The notes beneath the pieces were generated by a model, which was given only the letters and a program-made list of their open reading frames with translations, was not told the DNA's origin and ran no database searches. Of a stretch of DNA of 64,000 bases, positions 33,847-42,900 are shown piece by piece; position 1 is the stretch's first letter, and every line of letters begins with the position of its first letter. The stretch lies in contig CANNCZ010000002.1 in the NCBI GenBank assembly GCA_947503275.1, positions 826,733 to 890,732 on the forward strand. The letters run 5' to 3'. The position numbers and the translations under genes are program-made. The DNA is from an uncultured Erythrobacter sp. (GTDB lineage Bacteria > Pseudomonadota > Alphaproteobacteria > Sphingomonadales > Sphingomonadaceae).

Positions 33847-35184
33847 CTAGAAGTCGGTGATTTCGACCTCAAGTTTGCGGAAGCCGTGCACGAAATTCGC
33901 TCGCACCCGTTCCACATCGCCCGCAACGTGCACCCGCATGCGGCGTTTGTGCATCTCTTCCATCAACACCTTCAGCTGCAATTCGGCCAAACGCGCACCG
34001 ACACAGCGGTGAATGCCGTAACCAAAGGCGATATGACGGCGCGCATTGTCGCGGGTGATGTCAAGCTTATGCGGGTCGGGGAACACGCTCTCTTCGCGGT
34101 TCGCGCCCAAATACCACAGCACGACTTTGTCGCCCTTTTTGATAGTCTCGCCGAACACCTCAGTGTCTTCAGTGCAGGTCCGGCGCATGTGAGCGAGCGG
34201 CGTTTGATAGCGCAGGCATTCCTGCACCGCATTGGGGATCAATTCGGGCTGTTCTTCGAACAATTTGCGTTGATCGGGGAATTTATCGAGCGAATGGATA
34301 ATCCCGCTCATCGTGTTGCGCGTGGTGTCATTGCCGCCCACGATCAGCAAAACGAGATTTCCGATGAATTCCTCAGGGCGCATTTGGTTCATCGCCTCGG
34401 AATGGATCATCATCGAAATGAGGTCATTGCCCGGCTCTTTGTCCATCGTCCGCTCGACCCAGATCGATTGGAAATAGGCTGCCATTTCGTGCAGAAATTC
34501 CCAGCGCAGCTCATCCAGCTCGCGCACGCCAGCCAGTTCAGTGTCTCCTGACCAATCGGACCAGAATGTCAGCATCCGGCGGTCTTCCCAAGGGAAGCCA
34601 AACAGGATTGCGAGCATGCCGGTGGTTAGCTCGATTGACACGGTGTCGACCCAATCGAACACTTCGCCGCGCGGCAATGTGTCGAGCAATTCGCCAGTTC
34701 GGCGGCGGATTTCAACCTCCATATCGGTCATGGCAGAGGGGGTGAATTTGGGTGCGACCGTGCGGCGCTGCCCGGTGTGCTGTGGCCGGTCCATCGCGAT
34801 GAACATCGGCAATTCGCGGCGGTCAGCCTCGCTTTCTGCCAACTCTTCTTCGCTCAGCCGTTCAAGTATCGTAATCCCGCCATATTCCCAGCTTGATGAG
34901 AATATCTCCGGCTGCGCTTCGATATGCTGGATCGCCTTGTGGCCAACCACCGCCCAATAGGGGCCATAGGGGCTATCAGGGATATAGTGCAGTGGCCCTG
35001 CATCCTGCATCTCTTTGAAGATTGGCTGCCACGTGTCTTCGAAATAGATCTCGGAATTGCTCACATCCCATTTGTGCGGATGCTCTGGCCGCTCGCCCGG
35101 ATGCTTTGCGTAGTGTTCTTTGATCGCTTCGTAAGCGGTCGGCGAAGTGCGGACTTTGGGACGTGTCGGTGCTGCGGTAGCCAT
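33847..35184 (-). CDS. Cytochrome P450, CYP153-like
   Basis: A 445-residue soluble bacterial P450. The heme ligand is Cys394 in AFGYGIHRCVGARLAELQ, the I-helix oxygen-activation motif is GGNDTTRNTMSG, and AMDRPQHTGQRRTVAPKFTP and PLAHMRRTCTEDTEV match the CYP153 group of terminal alkane and fatty-acid hydroxylases. CYP153 enzymes need a ferredoxin and a ferredoxin reductase; a reductase lies at 38702-39946 but no ferredoxin is visible here. I start at ATG 35184 (MATAAPTRP), 15 codons inside a longer frame. A TGACA-N4-TGTCA palindrome sits 77 nt upstream. Confidence 0.9.
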   Translation of the reverse strand: MATAAPTRPKVRTSPTAYEAIKEHYAKHPGERPEHPHKWDVSNSEIYFEDTWQPIFKEMQDAGPLHYIPDSPYGPYWAVVGHKAIQHIEAQPEIFSSSWEYGGITILERLSEEELAESEADRRELPMFIAMDRPQHTGQRRTVAPKFTPSAMTDMEVEIRRRTGELLDTLPRGEVFDWVDTVSIELTTGMLAILFGFPWEDRRMLTFWSDWSGDTELAGVRELDELRWEFLHEMAAYFQSIWVERTMDKEPGNDLISMMIHSEAMNQMRPEEFIGNLVLLIVGGNDTTRNTMSGIIHSLDKFPDQRKLFEEQPELIPNAVQECLRYQTPLAHMRRTCTEDTEVFGETIKKGDKVVLWYLGANREESVFPDPHKLDITRDNARRHIAFGYGIHRCVGARLAELQLKVLMEEMHKRRMRVHVAGDVERVRANFVHGFRKLEVEITDF

Positions 35185-35260
35185 TGCTCTCTCCTTGTCA
35201 GAGGTCGCGGCTTTTGCCGTTTTTACCAACCCCTCCCTCAGCTGTGCATCCTGCCCTAAC

Positions 35261-35275
35261 TGACAAAGATGTCAA
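35261..35275 (-). promoter_or_regulatory. Palindrome and -35-like site upstream of the P450 gene
   Basis: TGACA-AAGA-TGTCA (35261-35274) is a perfect 5-bp palindrome with a 4-nt spacer. On the minus strand its first arm is part of TTGACA (35275-35270), a consensus -35 element, and the P450 ATG lies about 77 nt downstream. A repressor bound here would block the promoter. No -10 is clear at the expected spacing, and no regulator gene is adjacent. Confidence 0.35.
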
Positions 35276-35307
35276 TACGGGTTGCGATTGGCTACTTATT
35301 TTCCTGG

Positions 35308-36603
35308 CTATTCGGCGGGTTCAGCAGAGCGGCTCCAGCCCTTGTTCTTTGCGCGGCTCTTCTTTTCGCGGCCAGCTCCACCCGATTTCATCACCCGCTT
35401 GCGGAACAGCATCGATCCGCCTTTGACGAGGATCGCGACCCACATGGCCTGCCACAGCAGCGCGGCAGCGTGAATCCACAGTGTCTCCTCCATCGCGGCG
35501 CGCGCGAGCAGGGCAAAGGGTGAGGATAGCGGGAAGATCACCGCAACCATTTCCAGCTGCGATCCGGCATCGGTAAGGGTGGCGGCCGCAAGGAAGAACA
35601 CCATGAGCTGAAGCATGGTGACCGGCATCGATAAGGTCTGCACCTCGCGCACCGTGTTCGCCATGGCGCCAATGGTCAGGAACAATGATCCAAGCAACAA
35701 ATACGCCATCGAGAAATAGGCAATACTGAGTGCCATAAACAGCGGCCAGCCCACCGCAGGGCCGGGCAGGTTGCGGAAATCGGTCTGTGTGACAGTGGTA
35801 ATCGCATCCTCGGCAATAGCCCAAAAGCCCCAGCCAAGCGTGCCCCAAACCGCGATCCCCACGAACGAAACGCCCAGCATCGCGAACAGTTTGCCCATAA
35901 ACACCGCATCCATTGGGATGGCAGCGGCGAGAATCTCGATGATCTTGTTACCCTTTTCCTCGGCAAGGTTGGACAGCACCATGCCCGCGAGAAGCATGGT
36001 GAGCAGGAACATCACCATTTGCGCGGCCTGCGCGGTGCGAATGCGGTTCTTGCGTTCCGATGCCGCGCTGTTGGTGACTTGCTGAGTGGTGGATTGTGGG
36101 AAAGCGAGCGGTGTGGGTGCGACCGCGTCTGCCGCGATCAGTTCAACCGCGCCCTGCCAACGCCGGATTTGCCCGCCGGTGCCAACGACTTCGGGCTCGG
36201 CAAGAGTGCCGGTTACGATCGCCGCATAATTGCCCTGCCGCGCCTCAAGAAACGCTTTGGCGTCAAAATCGGCATTGCCGCGCGCTTCGGGCACTTCGCG
36301 TAAAGATGGAACCGCGCCGCGCAGTGCCGGTTCGAGCCGGTCGCGGGCCTCAATCATTGCTGCGTTGTCGGCGGCGCTCATCGCGAGGCCGACTTCGACC
36401 ACGGCAACATCGCGGGAAACCTGGCTGCCGATGCTACCAGCCAAACCGCCCACAAGCACAGGAAAGAGCGGGCCAACCAGAAAGAACAAAAATGCACGGC
36501 TGAACAGCACGGCGATAAAATCACGCCGGGCGATAACCCATGCGGCCTCTAACCGAGAGAGTCGCGGGTTGGATTCGATGGCGGCTTGGTTTTGAGCGCT
36601 CAC
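35308..36603 (-). CDS. ABC-2 type permease (NatB-like)
   Basis: A 431-residue membrane protein. An N-terminal segment (RRDFIAVLFSRAFLFFLVGPLFP) is followed by a long extracytoplasmic domain of about 150 residues, then about five hydrophobic segments (MVMFLLTMLLAGMVLSNLAEEKGNKIIEILAAAIP is the ABC-2 signature). This arrangement matches NatB-like exporters, which pump sodium or small molecules out. The start overlaps the stop of the ATPase gene (36600-36603, ATGA), so the pair forms one exporter. A cytoplasmic basic tail is present. The substrate cannot be read from sequence. Confidence 0.88.
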   Translation of the reverse strand: MSAQNQAAIESNPRLSRLEAAWVIARRDFIAVLFSRAFLFFLVGPLFPVLVGGLAGSIGSQVSRDVAVVEVGLAMSAADNAAMIEARDRLEPALRGAVPSLREVPEARGNADFDAKAFLEARQGNYAAIVTGTLAEPEVVGTGGQIRRWQGAVELIAADAVAPTPLAFPQSTTQQVTNSAASERKNRIRTAQAAQMVMFLLTMLLAGMVLSNLAEEKGNKIIEILAAAIPMDAVFMGKLFAMLGVSFVGIAVWGTLGWGFWAIAEDAITTVTQTDFRNLPGPAVGWPLFMALSIAYFSMAYLLLGSLFLTIGAMANTVREVQTLSMPVTMLQLMVFFLAAATLTDAGSQLEMVAVIFPLSSPFALLARAAMEETLWIHAAALLWQAMWVAILVKGGSMLFRKRVMKSGGAGREKKSRAKNKGWSRSAEPAE

Positions 36604-37610
36604 GATTGGACTCCTTGCGCGTCCGCTTCGAGCTGGCGGGCAGCGGCCTCTCCGGCGATGGAGACGAAAGCATCGTGCAAACCGGCGCGCTCAATCGACA
36701 GGGAAAGAATGCCTGCTTCACCTTCGATGAGCTGGCGCAGAAGCGGCTCAACGCCATCTTCTGGTAGTGGGAAATAGAAGAAATCGCCTTCGCGCCGTGT
36801 GTCTTCGGGCAAGGCGGCGGTCCAGCCGCCTTCGCGAGCGCGCGTTTCCAGCCGCACTTGCGCGGGGATCCGGTCACGCGCGGCCTCAACGCTGCCGGCA
36901 TAGGGCACTTTGCCGCCTGCGATGATGGCAACGCCTTCGCATAGACGCTCTGCATGGTGGATGACGTGGGTGGAGAAAATCACCGTCACACCGTCTTCTG
37001 CCAAGGTGCGGATCATGCCTTCGAGCTTGCCTTGGTTGATTGCATCGAGGCCCGAAAACGGCTCATCCAACACCACCAAACGCGGTTGGTGCACCAGCGT
37101 ACCGAGCAACTGGACCGTTTGCGCCATCCCTTTCGAAAGCTGACGGATTTGCCGGTCGGCGGCGTAGGCAAGCGAATGGCGTTCGAGCAATTCCATGCCG
37201 CGTTTACGCCCTTCGGCCAGCGAAAGGCCGCGCAATGCGCCCATGAAGGCAATCGCTTCGATGCTCTTCATCGCGGGGTAAAGCCCGCGTTCCTCTGGCA
37301 GATAGCCGATCAAGCGCCCGATATCGTGGGGCCGGTCATGGCCAAACACGCGGCGTACCCCTTCGTCGGGGTCGATAATGCCCAAGAGCATGCGCAAAGT
37401 CGTTGTCTTGCCTGCGCCATTGGGGCCAAGGATGCCGTAAATCGCGCCTTCGGGCACCGATATATCGACCCCGTCGACCGCGCGGGTGCCGTCAAAGCTT
37501 TTTACTAGCCCGCGCGCTTCGATTGCGAGTGGGCGTGTGTCGTCTGGCGCGGTATCGACCGCTGCATCAGAATTGCTCAAGAATGATTGATCGCTTACGG
37601 CCATATCCAT
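36600..37610 (-). CDS. ABC transporter ATP-binding protein (NatA-like)
   Basis: A 336-residue ATPase. Walker A is GPNGAGKTT, the signature loop is the variant LSKGMAQ, Walker B is LVVLDEPFSGLD and the H-loop is FSTHV. This variant signature is common in NatA/DrrA-type drug and sodium exporters. A C-terminal extension of about 90 residues follows the ATPase domain (RLETRAREGGW, LIEGEAGILSLSIERAGLHDAFV), as in this subgroup. It is the promoter-proximal partner of the NatB-like permease and is divergent from queG, with 34 nt between starts. ATG 37604 is an alternative start. Confidence 0.9.
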   Translation of the reverse strand: MDMAVSDQSFLSNSDAAVDTAPDDTRPLAIEARGLVKSFDGTRAVDGVDISVPEGAIYGILGPNGAGKTTTLRMLLGIIDPDEGVRRVFGHDRPHDIGRLIGYLPEERGLYPAMKSIEAIAFMGALRGLSLAEGRKRGMELLERHSLAYAADRQIRQLSKGMAQTVQLLGTLVHQPRLVVLDEPFSGLDAINQGKLEGMIRTLAEDGVTVIFSTHVIHHAERLCEGVAIIAGGKVPYAGSVEAARDRIPAQVRLETRAREGGWTAALPEDTRREGDFFYFPLPEDGVEPLLRQLIEGEAGILSLSIERAGLHDAFVSIAGEAAARQLEADAQGVQS

Positions 37611-37644
37611 GGGTTGCGGGGTTAACGTGTGAGATTAAACGGGA

Positions 37645-38718
37645 ATGTCCCCAAACATGGTTAACGAGCGTGCAACCATTGGTCTAGCTGAACAGATCGC
37701 GGCTGAAGCGCGCGCGCTGGGCTTTGCGGCATGCGGTTTTGCGAGCGCGGCAGAGGACCCGGTGCGCAGCGATCGGCTGGAGCAATGGCTGGGCGATAAG
37801 CACCACGGCTCGATGGAGTGGATGGAGGCGCGGCAGCACCATCGCCGCTCTCCGCAAGGTCTATGGCCAGAGGCGAAGAGCGTCATCGCGTTGGGCATGA
37901 GTTATGCGCCGGCACTGGACCCGATGGCTTTGGAGCATGCCGGGGATCGCGCGCGCATTTCGGTCTATGCGCAGGGGCGCGATTATCACGACGTGGTGAA
38001 AAAGCGGCTGAAAGCGCTGGCCCGGTGGCTAGTGGCGAACGAGCCTGATGCTGAGGTGAAAGTGTTCGTCGATACAGCGCCCGTGATGGAAAAACCCTTG
38101 GGTGAGGCAGCCGGGATTGGGTGGCAGGGTAAGCACACCAATCTGGTGAGCCCTGATCATGGCAGTTGGCTGTTTCTGGGCGCGATTTATACCACGCTGG
38201 ACCTGACGCCAGCGGAGCCGCACCGGGATCAATGCGGTTCTTGCCGGGCGTGTCTTGATGTGTGTCCGACCGATGCCTTCCCTGCGCCCTACAAGCTCGA
38301 TGCGCGGCGCTGCATTTCCTATCTGACGATTGAGCATAAGGGCCCGATTGCAGAGGAGTTTCGCGAAGCGCTTGGCAATCGCATCTATGGCTGTGATGAT
38401 TGCCTGGCTGTGTGCCCGTGGAACAAATTTGCAGCCGAAGCCCATGCGGCGCGCGAATTCCTGCCGCGTGCTGAATTGACCGCGCCTCGCTTGGCGGAAT
38501 TGCTGGCGTTGGGTGATGCAGGTTTCCGCGCACTGTTGTCGGGATCGCCGATCAAGCGGATCGGGCGCGATCGGTTTGTGCGAAATTGCCTCTATGCCGC
38601 AGGCAATAGCGGGGATGCGAGGCTGGTGGAGCCAGTGCGCGCCTTAGCGGATGATCCCGACCCGGCGGTCGCAGAAGCGGCCGCATGGGCGCTCCGCAAA
38701 CTCACATCAGCTCTTTGA
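37645..38718 (+). CDS. queG: Epoxyqueuosine reductase QueG
   Basis: QueG reduces epoxyqueuosine to queuosine in tRNA, using cobalamin and two [4Fe-4S] clusters. The 357-residue product shows the cobalamin-domain catalytic segment [23 protein letters not shown], where the Asp is the proton donor. The first cluster motif is [16 protein letters not shown] and the second is [11 protein letters not shown], with [11 protein letters not shown] between them. A short C-terminal HEAT-like stretch ends the protein. ATG 37645 or ATG 37657 could be used. The 3' end overlaps the convergent flavoprotein gene by 17 nt. Confidence 0.95.
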   Translation: MSPNMVNERATIGLAEQIAAEARALGFAACGFASAAEDPVRSDRLEQWLGDKHHGSMEWMEARQHHRRSPQGLWPEAKSVIALGMSYAPALDPMALEHAGDRARISVYAQGRDYHDVVKKRLKALARWLVANEPDAEVKVFVDTAPVMEKPLGEAAGIGWQGKHTNLVSPDHGSWLFLGAIYTTLDLTPAEPHRDQCGSCRACLDVCPTDAFPAPYKLDARRCISYLTIEHKGPIAEEFREALGNRIYGCDDCLAVCPWNKFAAEAHAAREFLPRAELTAPRLAELLALGDAGFRALLSGSPIKRIGRDRFVRNCLYAAGNSGDARLVEPVRALADDPDPAVAEAAAWALRKLTSAL

Positions 38719-39946
38719 GCGGAACCTCACTATCGGCGAGCAGCGCTGGATCAATCCTGTCCGCGCCCGCTTCAAGCATTTTGCGACCCTGCACATAATC
38801 CTTCATCGAATTCACACAGTCGAAGGCGATGGGCCGCCCCTCTTTCAGGTAAACGACGGTGAATTTGCGAGCCTCTGGATCACCGCGCAGGACCGTTGCA
38901 TCAAACCCGATATTCAGGCCCGCCGTTTGCAGTTTCAGGTCGTATTGGTTCGACCAGAACCACGGCAGCGCGTGGTATGGCTGTTTATCGCCCATGATCG
39001 CGCGGGCGACAGTGTTGGCCATATCGTTGGCATTCTGCACCGATTCGAGCCGGATGACCGCGCTGCCCGCGAAATCATTGGCATGCGCGGCGCAGTCTCC
39101 TATGGCGTAAATATCATCAAGGGTGGTGCGGCAAAACACATCGACATCCACACCGTCTGACCCGGCTGCTCCCGCCGCGATAAGGGGCGCGACCGCTGGC
39201 ACAATGCCGATCCCGACCACGACCATTTCGCATTCGACGACTTCGCCGCCTTCCAGCTCAACGCCTGTTACCTTGCTGTCATCGCCAAGGATTGCGGAGA
39301 CCCCCTGCGAAAGCCGCATATCGACCCCTTGGCGGCGATGTTCCGCTTCGTAGAACCGGGCCATTTCTTCGCCTGCGACACGGGCCAGCACGCGGTCCTG
39401 CATTTCGATGACGGTCACGTCGCAGCCGAGTTTGCGCAAAACCGCCGCCGCCTCTAACCCGATATACCCGCCGCCAATGACCGCAGCGCGTTTTGCTCCG
39501 CCATCCAGCGCCGCCATCATCGCATCGGCATCGCGTTTGTCGCGGACGTAATAGATACCTTTGAGATTTGCGCCCGGAATGCCCAGACGCCTTGGATCCG
39601 CACCGCCAGCCCAGACCAGCTTGCGATAGCCAATGGTGCTACCATCGGTGAGCGTGACAGTGTGGCGCATCCAGTCAATTTCGCTGACACCGCGCCCCAA
39701 TTGCAGATCAATGCCCTTATCCGTCCAAAACTTCTCAGGCCGGATCATAATGCGTTCAAACGTCTTGTCGCCTGACAGATATTCCTTGGACAAAGGAGGG
39801 CGTTCATAGGGCGGCACGCTGTCGCGCCCGATCAGCATGATCGTACCCTCATGCCCTTGCTGGCGCAGTGAAATGGCGGCCTGCGCACCGCCATGCCCGG
39901 TGCCGACAATCACCACATCAGCGGAAGAAGAACTCGCTCCGTTCAT
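38702..39946 (-). CDS. Ferredoxin reductase-type FAD/NAD-dependent oxidoreductase
   Basis: A 414-residue class I-type reductase. The FAD Rossmann motif [18 protein letters not shown] is near the N-terminus, the NAD motif is [19 protein letters not shown], and [11 protein letters not shown] is the second FAD contact. [14 protein letters not shown] and [17 protein letters not shown] are signatures of rubredoxin/ferredoxin reductases that serve P450s and dioxygenases. It may feed the CYP153-like enzyme at 33847-35184 through a ferredoxin encoded elsewhere. Ser-rich N-terminal residues precede the fold. Confidence 0.88.
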   Translation of the reverse strand: MNGASSSSADVVIVGTGHGGAQAAISLRQQGHEGTIMLIGRDSVPPYERPPLSKEYLSGDKTFERIMIRPEKFWTDKGIDLQLGRGVSEIDWMRHTVTLTDGSTIGYRKLVWAGGADPRRLGIPGANLKGIYYVRDKRDADAMMAALDGGAKRAAVIGGGYIGLEAAAVLRKLGCDVTVIEMQDRVLARVAGEEMARFYEAEHRRQGVDMRLSQGVSAILGDDSKVTGVELEGGEVVECEMVVVGIGIVPAVAPLIAAGAAGSDGVDVDVFCRTTLDDIYAIGDCAAHANDFAGSAVIRLESVQNANDMANTVARAIMGDKQPYHALPWFWSNQYDLKLQTAGLNIGFDATVLRGDPEARKFTVVYLKEGRPIAFDCVNSMKDYVQGRKMLEAGADRIDPALLADSEVPLKELM

Positions 39947-39994
39947 AGTTCCACGCTTTTGCTAAAAATGCGTGGCCGTCAAGGTGCGATGCAC

Positions 39995-42900
39995 TTACCG
40001 TTCGAGCAGATTGCGCGCTTGGCTCGCGATTTGAGCGAGCACGGCGGGTGCAACTGGTGGGCGTGATTGCGCGCGTACGATCATCGCTTGGAACTGCTCC
40101 ACGGCGGCGCTGTTGCGCTGCGCCCATTGTGCCACGGCTTTGCTTGGATCGTCCTTTGCTGCCTTGCGCCGCGTCAATCGCCGCAGGAACTCCAATCGCA
40201 TATGCTGGAAATCGCGGGCCAATCCATCGACCAGCAAACGCTCCCATACATCGGATGGCGACATATGCGCGGCCGTACCCTGAGCCCAGTCGAGTCCCAC
40301 CCGGTGACCAATCTCACCAAAGGCTCGGGTCAATTCCTTGGGGTCAATCCCAGTAGAAAGGGCAAGATGAGCCAGACCGACTGACCCATCGTAATCGAAC
40401 AGATCGGCGACTCGATCGGCAAGCTTGCGCGGGCATCCCTGCGCTGTGAATCCGGCGCGCAATGCTTCGGATCGATCCAGTGTTTCGCCGGAGATCAATG
40501 TGCCGCGCGCCTCGCACAATATCGCCACTCCGCCGCGCAATTGTTCAATCATCGCGCCCGCTTCAACCCGGCCTGATGCCGTTCGCAGCACATCGGACAT
40601 CAGATTGCCGACGGCTGCGGCGAGGCGGTCAAGCAACGAGAGGCGCGCTGTCTCGTTCATTGTCTCGCGATCAATATCGTCCCACAATTCCTGAAGCCCA
40701 AAAAGCTGTTCGACGACGATGAAGGCCGCGGCCACATCGGCCAGACCTACGCCCTCTTCCTCAGGCAGTTCATAGGCATGAATCAGGCCAAGCCGGTTGA
40801 CGATCCTATTGGACAGGTCGGTTGCGATCAGCTCACGGCGGAGGCGGTGATCTTTGATCTGACCTGCAAATTTGCTGCGCATGGGCGCTGGGAAAAGCTC
40901 GATCAGCGATGGTTCAAGGCACGGATCATCCGGTAATCCGCTCGCTTCGATGGCATCTTGCAGAGCCAGCTTGGTCGATGACAGCAACACAGCGAGTTCA
41001 GGCCGTGTGAGTCCGCGTCCATCGGCAGCACGCCGAGTGTAGGCCTCCGCGTCCAGCAACCCTTCATTGCGGCTGTCAAGCGCGCCCATTTCTTCAAGCT
41101 GTTCGATCAGGCGAACATAAGACGCGCTCGCGCCTGCCCCGCCCGTTTCAGCAATCGACAAGGCCAGCGCCTGCAAGCGGTTGGATTCCAGCACGATGTC
41201 GGCGACTTCGTCCGTCATCTTGGCCAACAGATTGTTGCGCTTTGTTTCGGTCAACGCTCCTTCGCGCGTCGCGGCGGCCAAAGCGATTTTGATATTCACT
41301 TCATTGTCTGAACAATCGACGCCCGCCGAATTGTCGATGAAATCGGTGTTGATGCGCCCGCCATTGAGCGAATATTCAATGCGACCCGCCTGCGTTGTTC
41401 CCAGATTGGCACCTTCGCCGATGACTTTCGCGCGCAATTCGCGGGCATTGACGCGCAAGGCATCATTGGCCGGATCGCCGACATCCAGATGGCTCTCATG
41501 TTCGGCTTTGATATAGGTGCCGATCCCGCCGAACCAGATCAGGTCCACTTGCGATTTCATGATTGTAGAGACCAGCTCATCCGGCTCGATCTCCTTCTCC
41601 TCAATCCCCAACAGATCGCGCGCTTTCTTAGGCAATTTGATCCGTTTCAGATCGCGTGAGAACACGCCGCCGCCCTTGGAAATCAGCGCACTGTCATAAT
41701 CCTCCCAGCTGGACCGGGGCAGTTCGAACAGGCGCTTGCGCTCTTTCCAGCTGGCCGCAGGATCGGGGTCTGGATCAATAAAGATGTGGCGGTGATCGAA
41801 TGCGGCGACCAGTTTGATCGCCTTTGACAACAGCATGCCATTGCCGAACACATCGCCGGACATATCGCCGCAGCCCGCGACGGTGATTGCGTCCGTTTGA
41901 ACATCGACGCCCATTTCGAGGAAGTGCCGTTGAACGCTGACCCATGCGCCGCGTGCGGTGATGCCCATGGCTTTGTGGTCATATCCGTTCGAACCACCGC
42001 TGGCGAAAGCATCATCGAGCCAAAAGCCAGCTGCTTCCGCAATGCCATTGGCGACATCGGAGAAGCGCGCGGTGCCTTTATCGGCGGCGACCACGAAATA
42101 GGGGTCTTCGCCATCATGGATGCGCACGGATTGTGGGTGGACGACTTTGCCATCGACGATGTTGTCGGTGACTGACAGCAGCGTGCGGATGAACACCTCG
42201 TAGCTGGCCTGACCCTCTGCTGCCCAAGCATCGCGATCAATCGCGGGTGAGGGGAGCTGTTTGGGATAGAATCCGCCTTTCGCTCCGCTCGGCACAATAA
42301 CGGCATTCTTGACCTTTTGCGCTTTCATCAGGCCAAGGATTTCGGTGCGGAAATCGTCGCGCCGGTCGGACCAACGAAGGCCCCCACGAGCCACCGCGCC
42401 AGAGCGCAAATGGATGCCCTCAACCCGGCGCGAATAGACGAAGATTTCGCGCCACGGCACGGGCTTTGGCAGGCCGGGTACAAGACTGGAATCGATCTTG
42501 AACGCCAGCGCCTCTTCCCCAGCGGGGGCAAAGGCATTGGTGCGCAAAATTGCATCAATCACTGCGCTATAAAGTCGCAGCAGACGGTCATCATTGATCG
42601 CGCTGACTTTGGCGAGGCCGCGTTGATATCCTGTGGTCGCGGCAGTGATGGCAGCGGCGCGTCCACCTTGGAAATCCGGGTCGTGGCGGGCGACAAACAG
42701 GTCAATCATCGCCTGAGTTACGGCGGGTGCGCGTCGCAAAGCATCGACCACCGTGTAGATTGTGAATGTGATGCCGGTTTGGCGCAAATAGCGATAGATT
42801 GCGCGCAGCCACACTGCTTCTTTCGCGTCCAATCCGCCGCCTGTGACCAAGCGATTGAAAGGGTCATCCTCTGACCGGCCATTCAGAACGTCCGCAATGG

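Noticed and set aside
37622-37665. Two TTAACG copies near queG, considered as a CtrA-type site
   Set aside because: The nearest TTAA pair is spaced 9 rather than 7 nt, so the CtrA pattern is not met.
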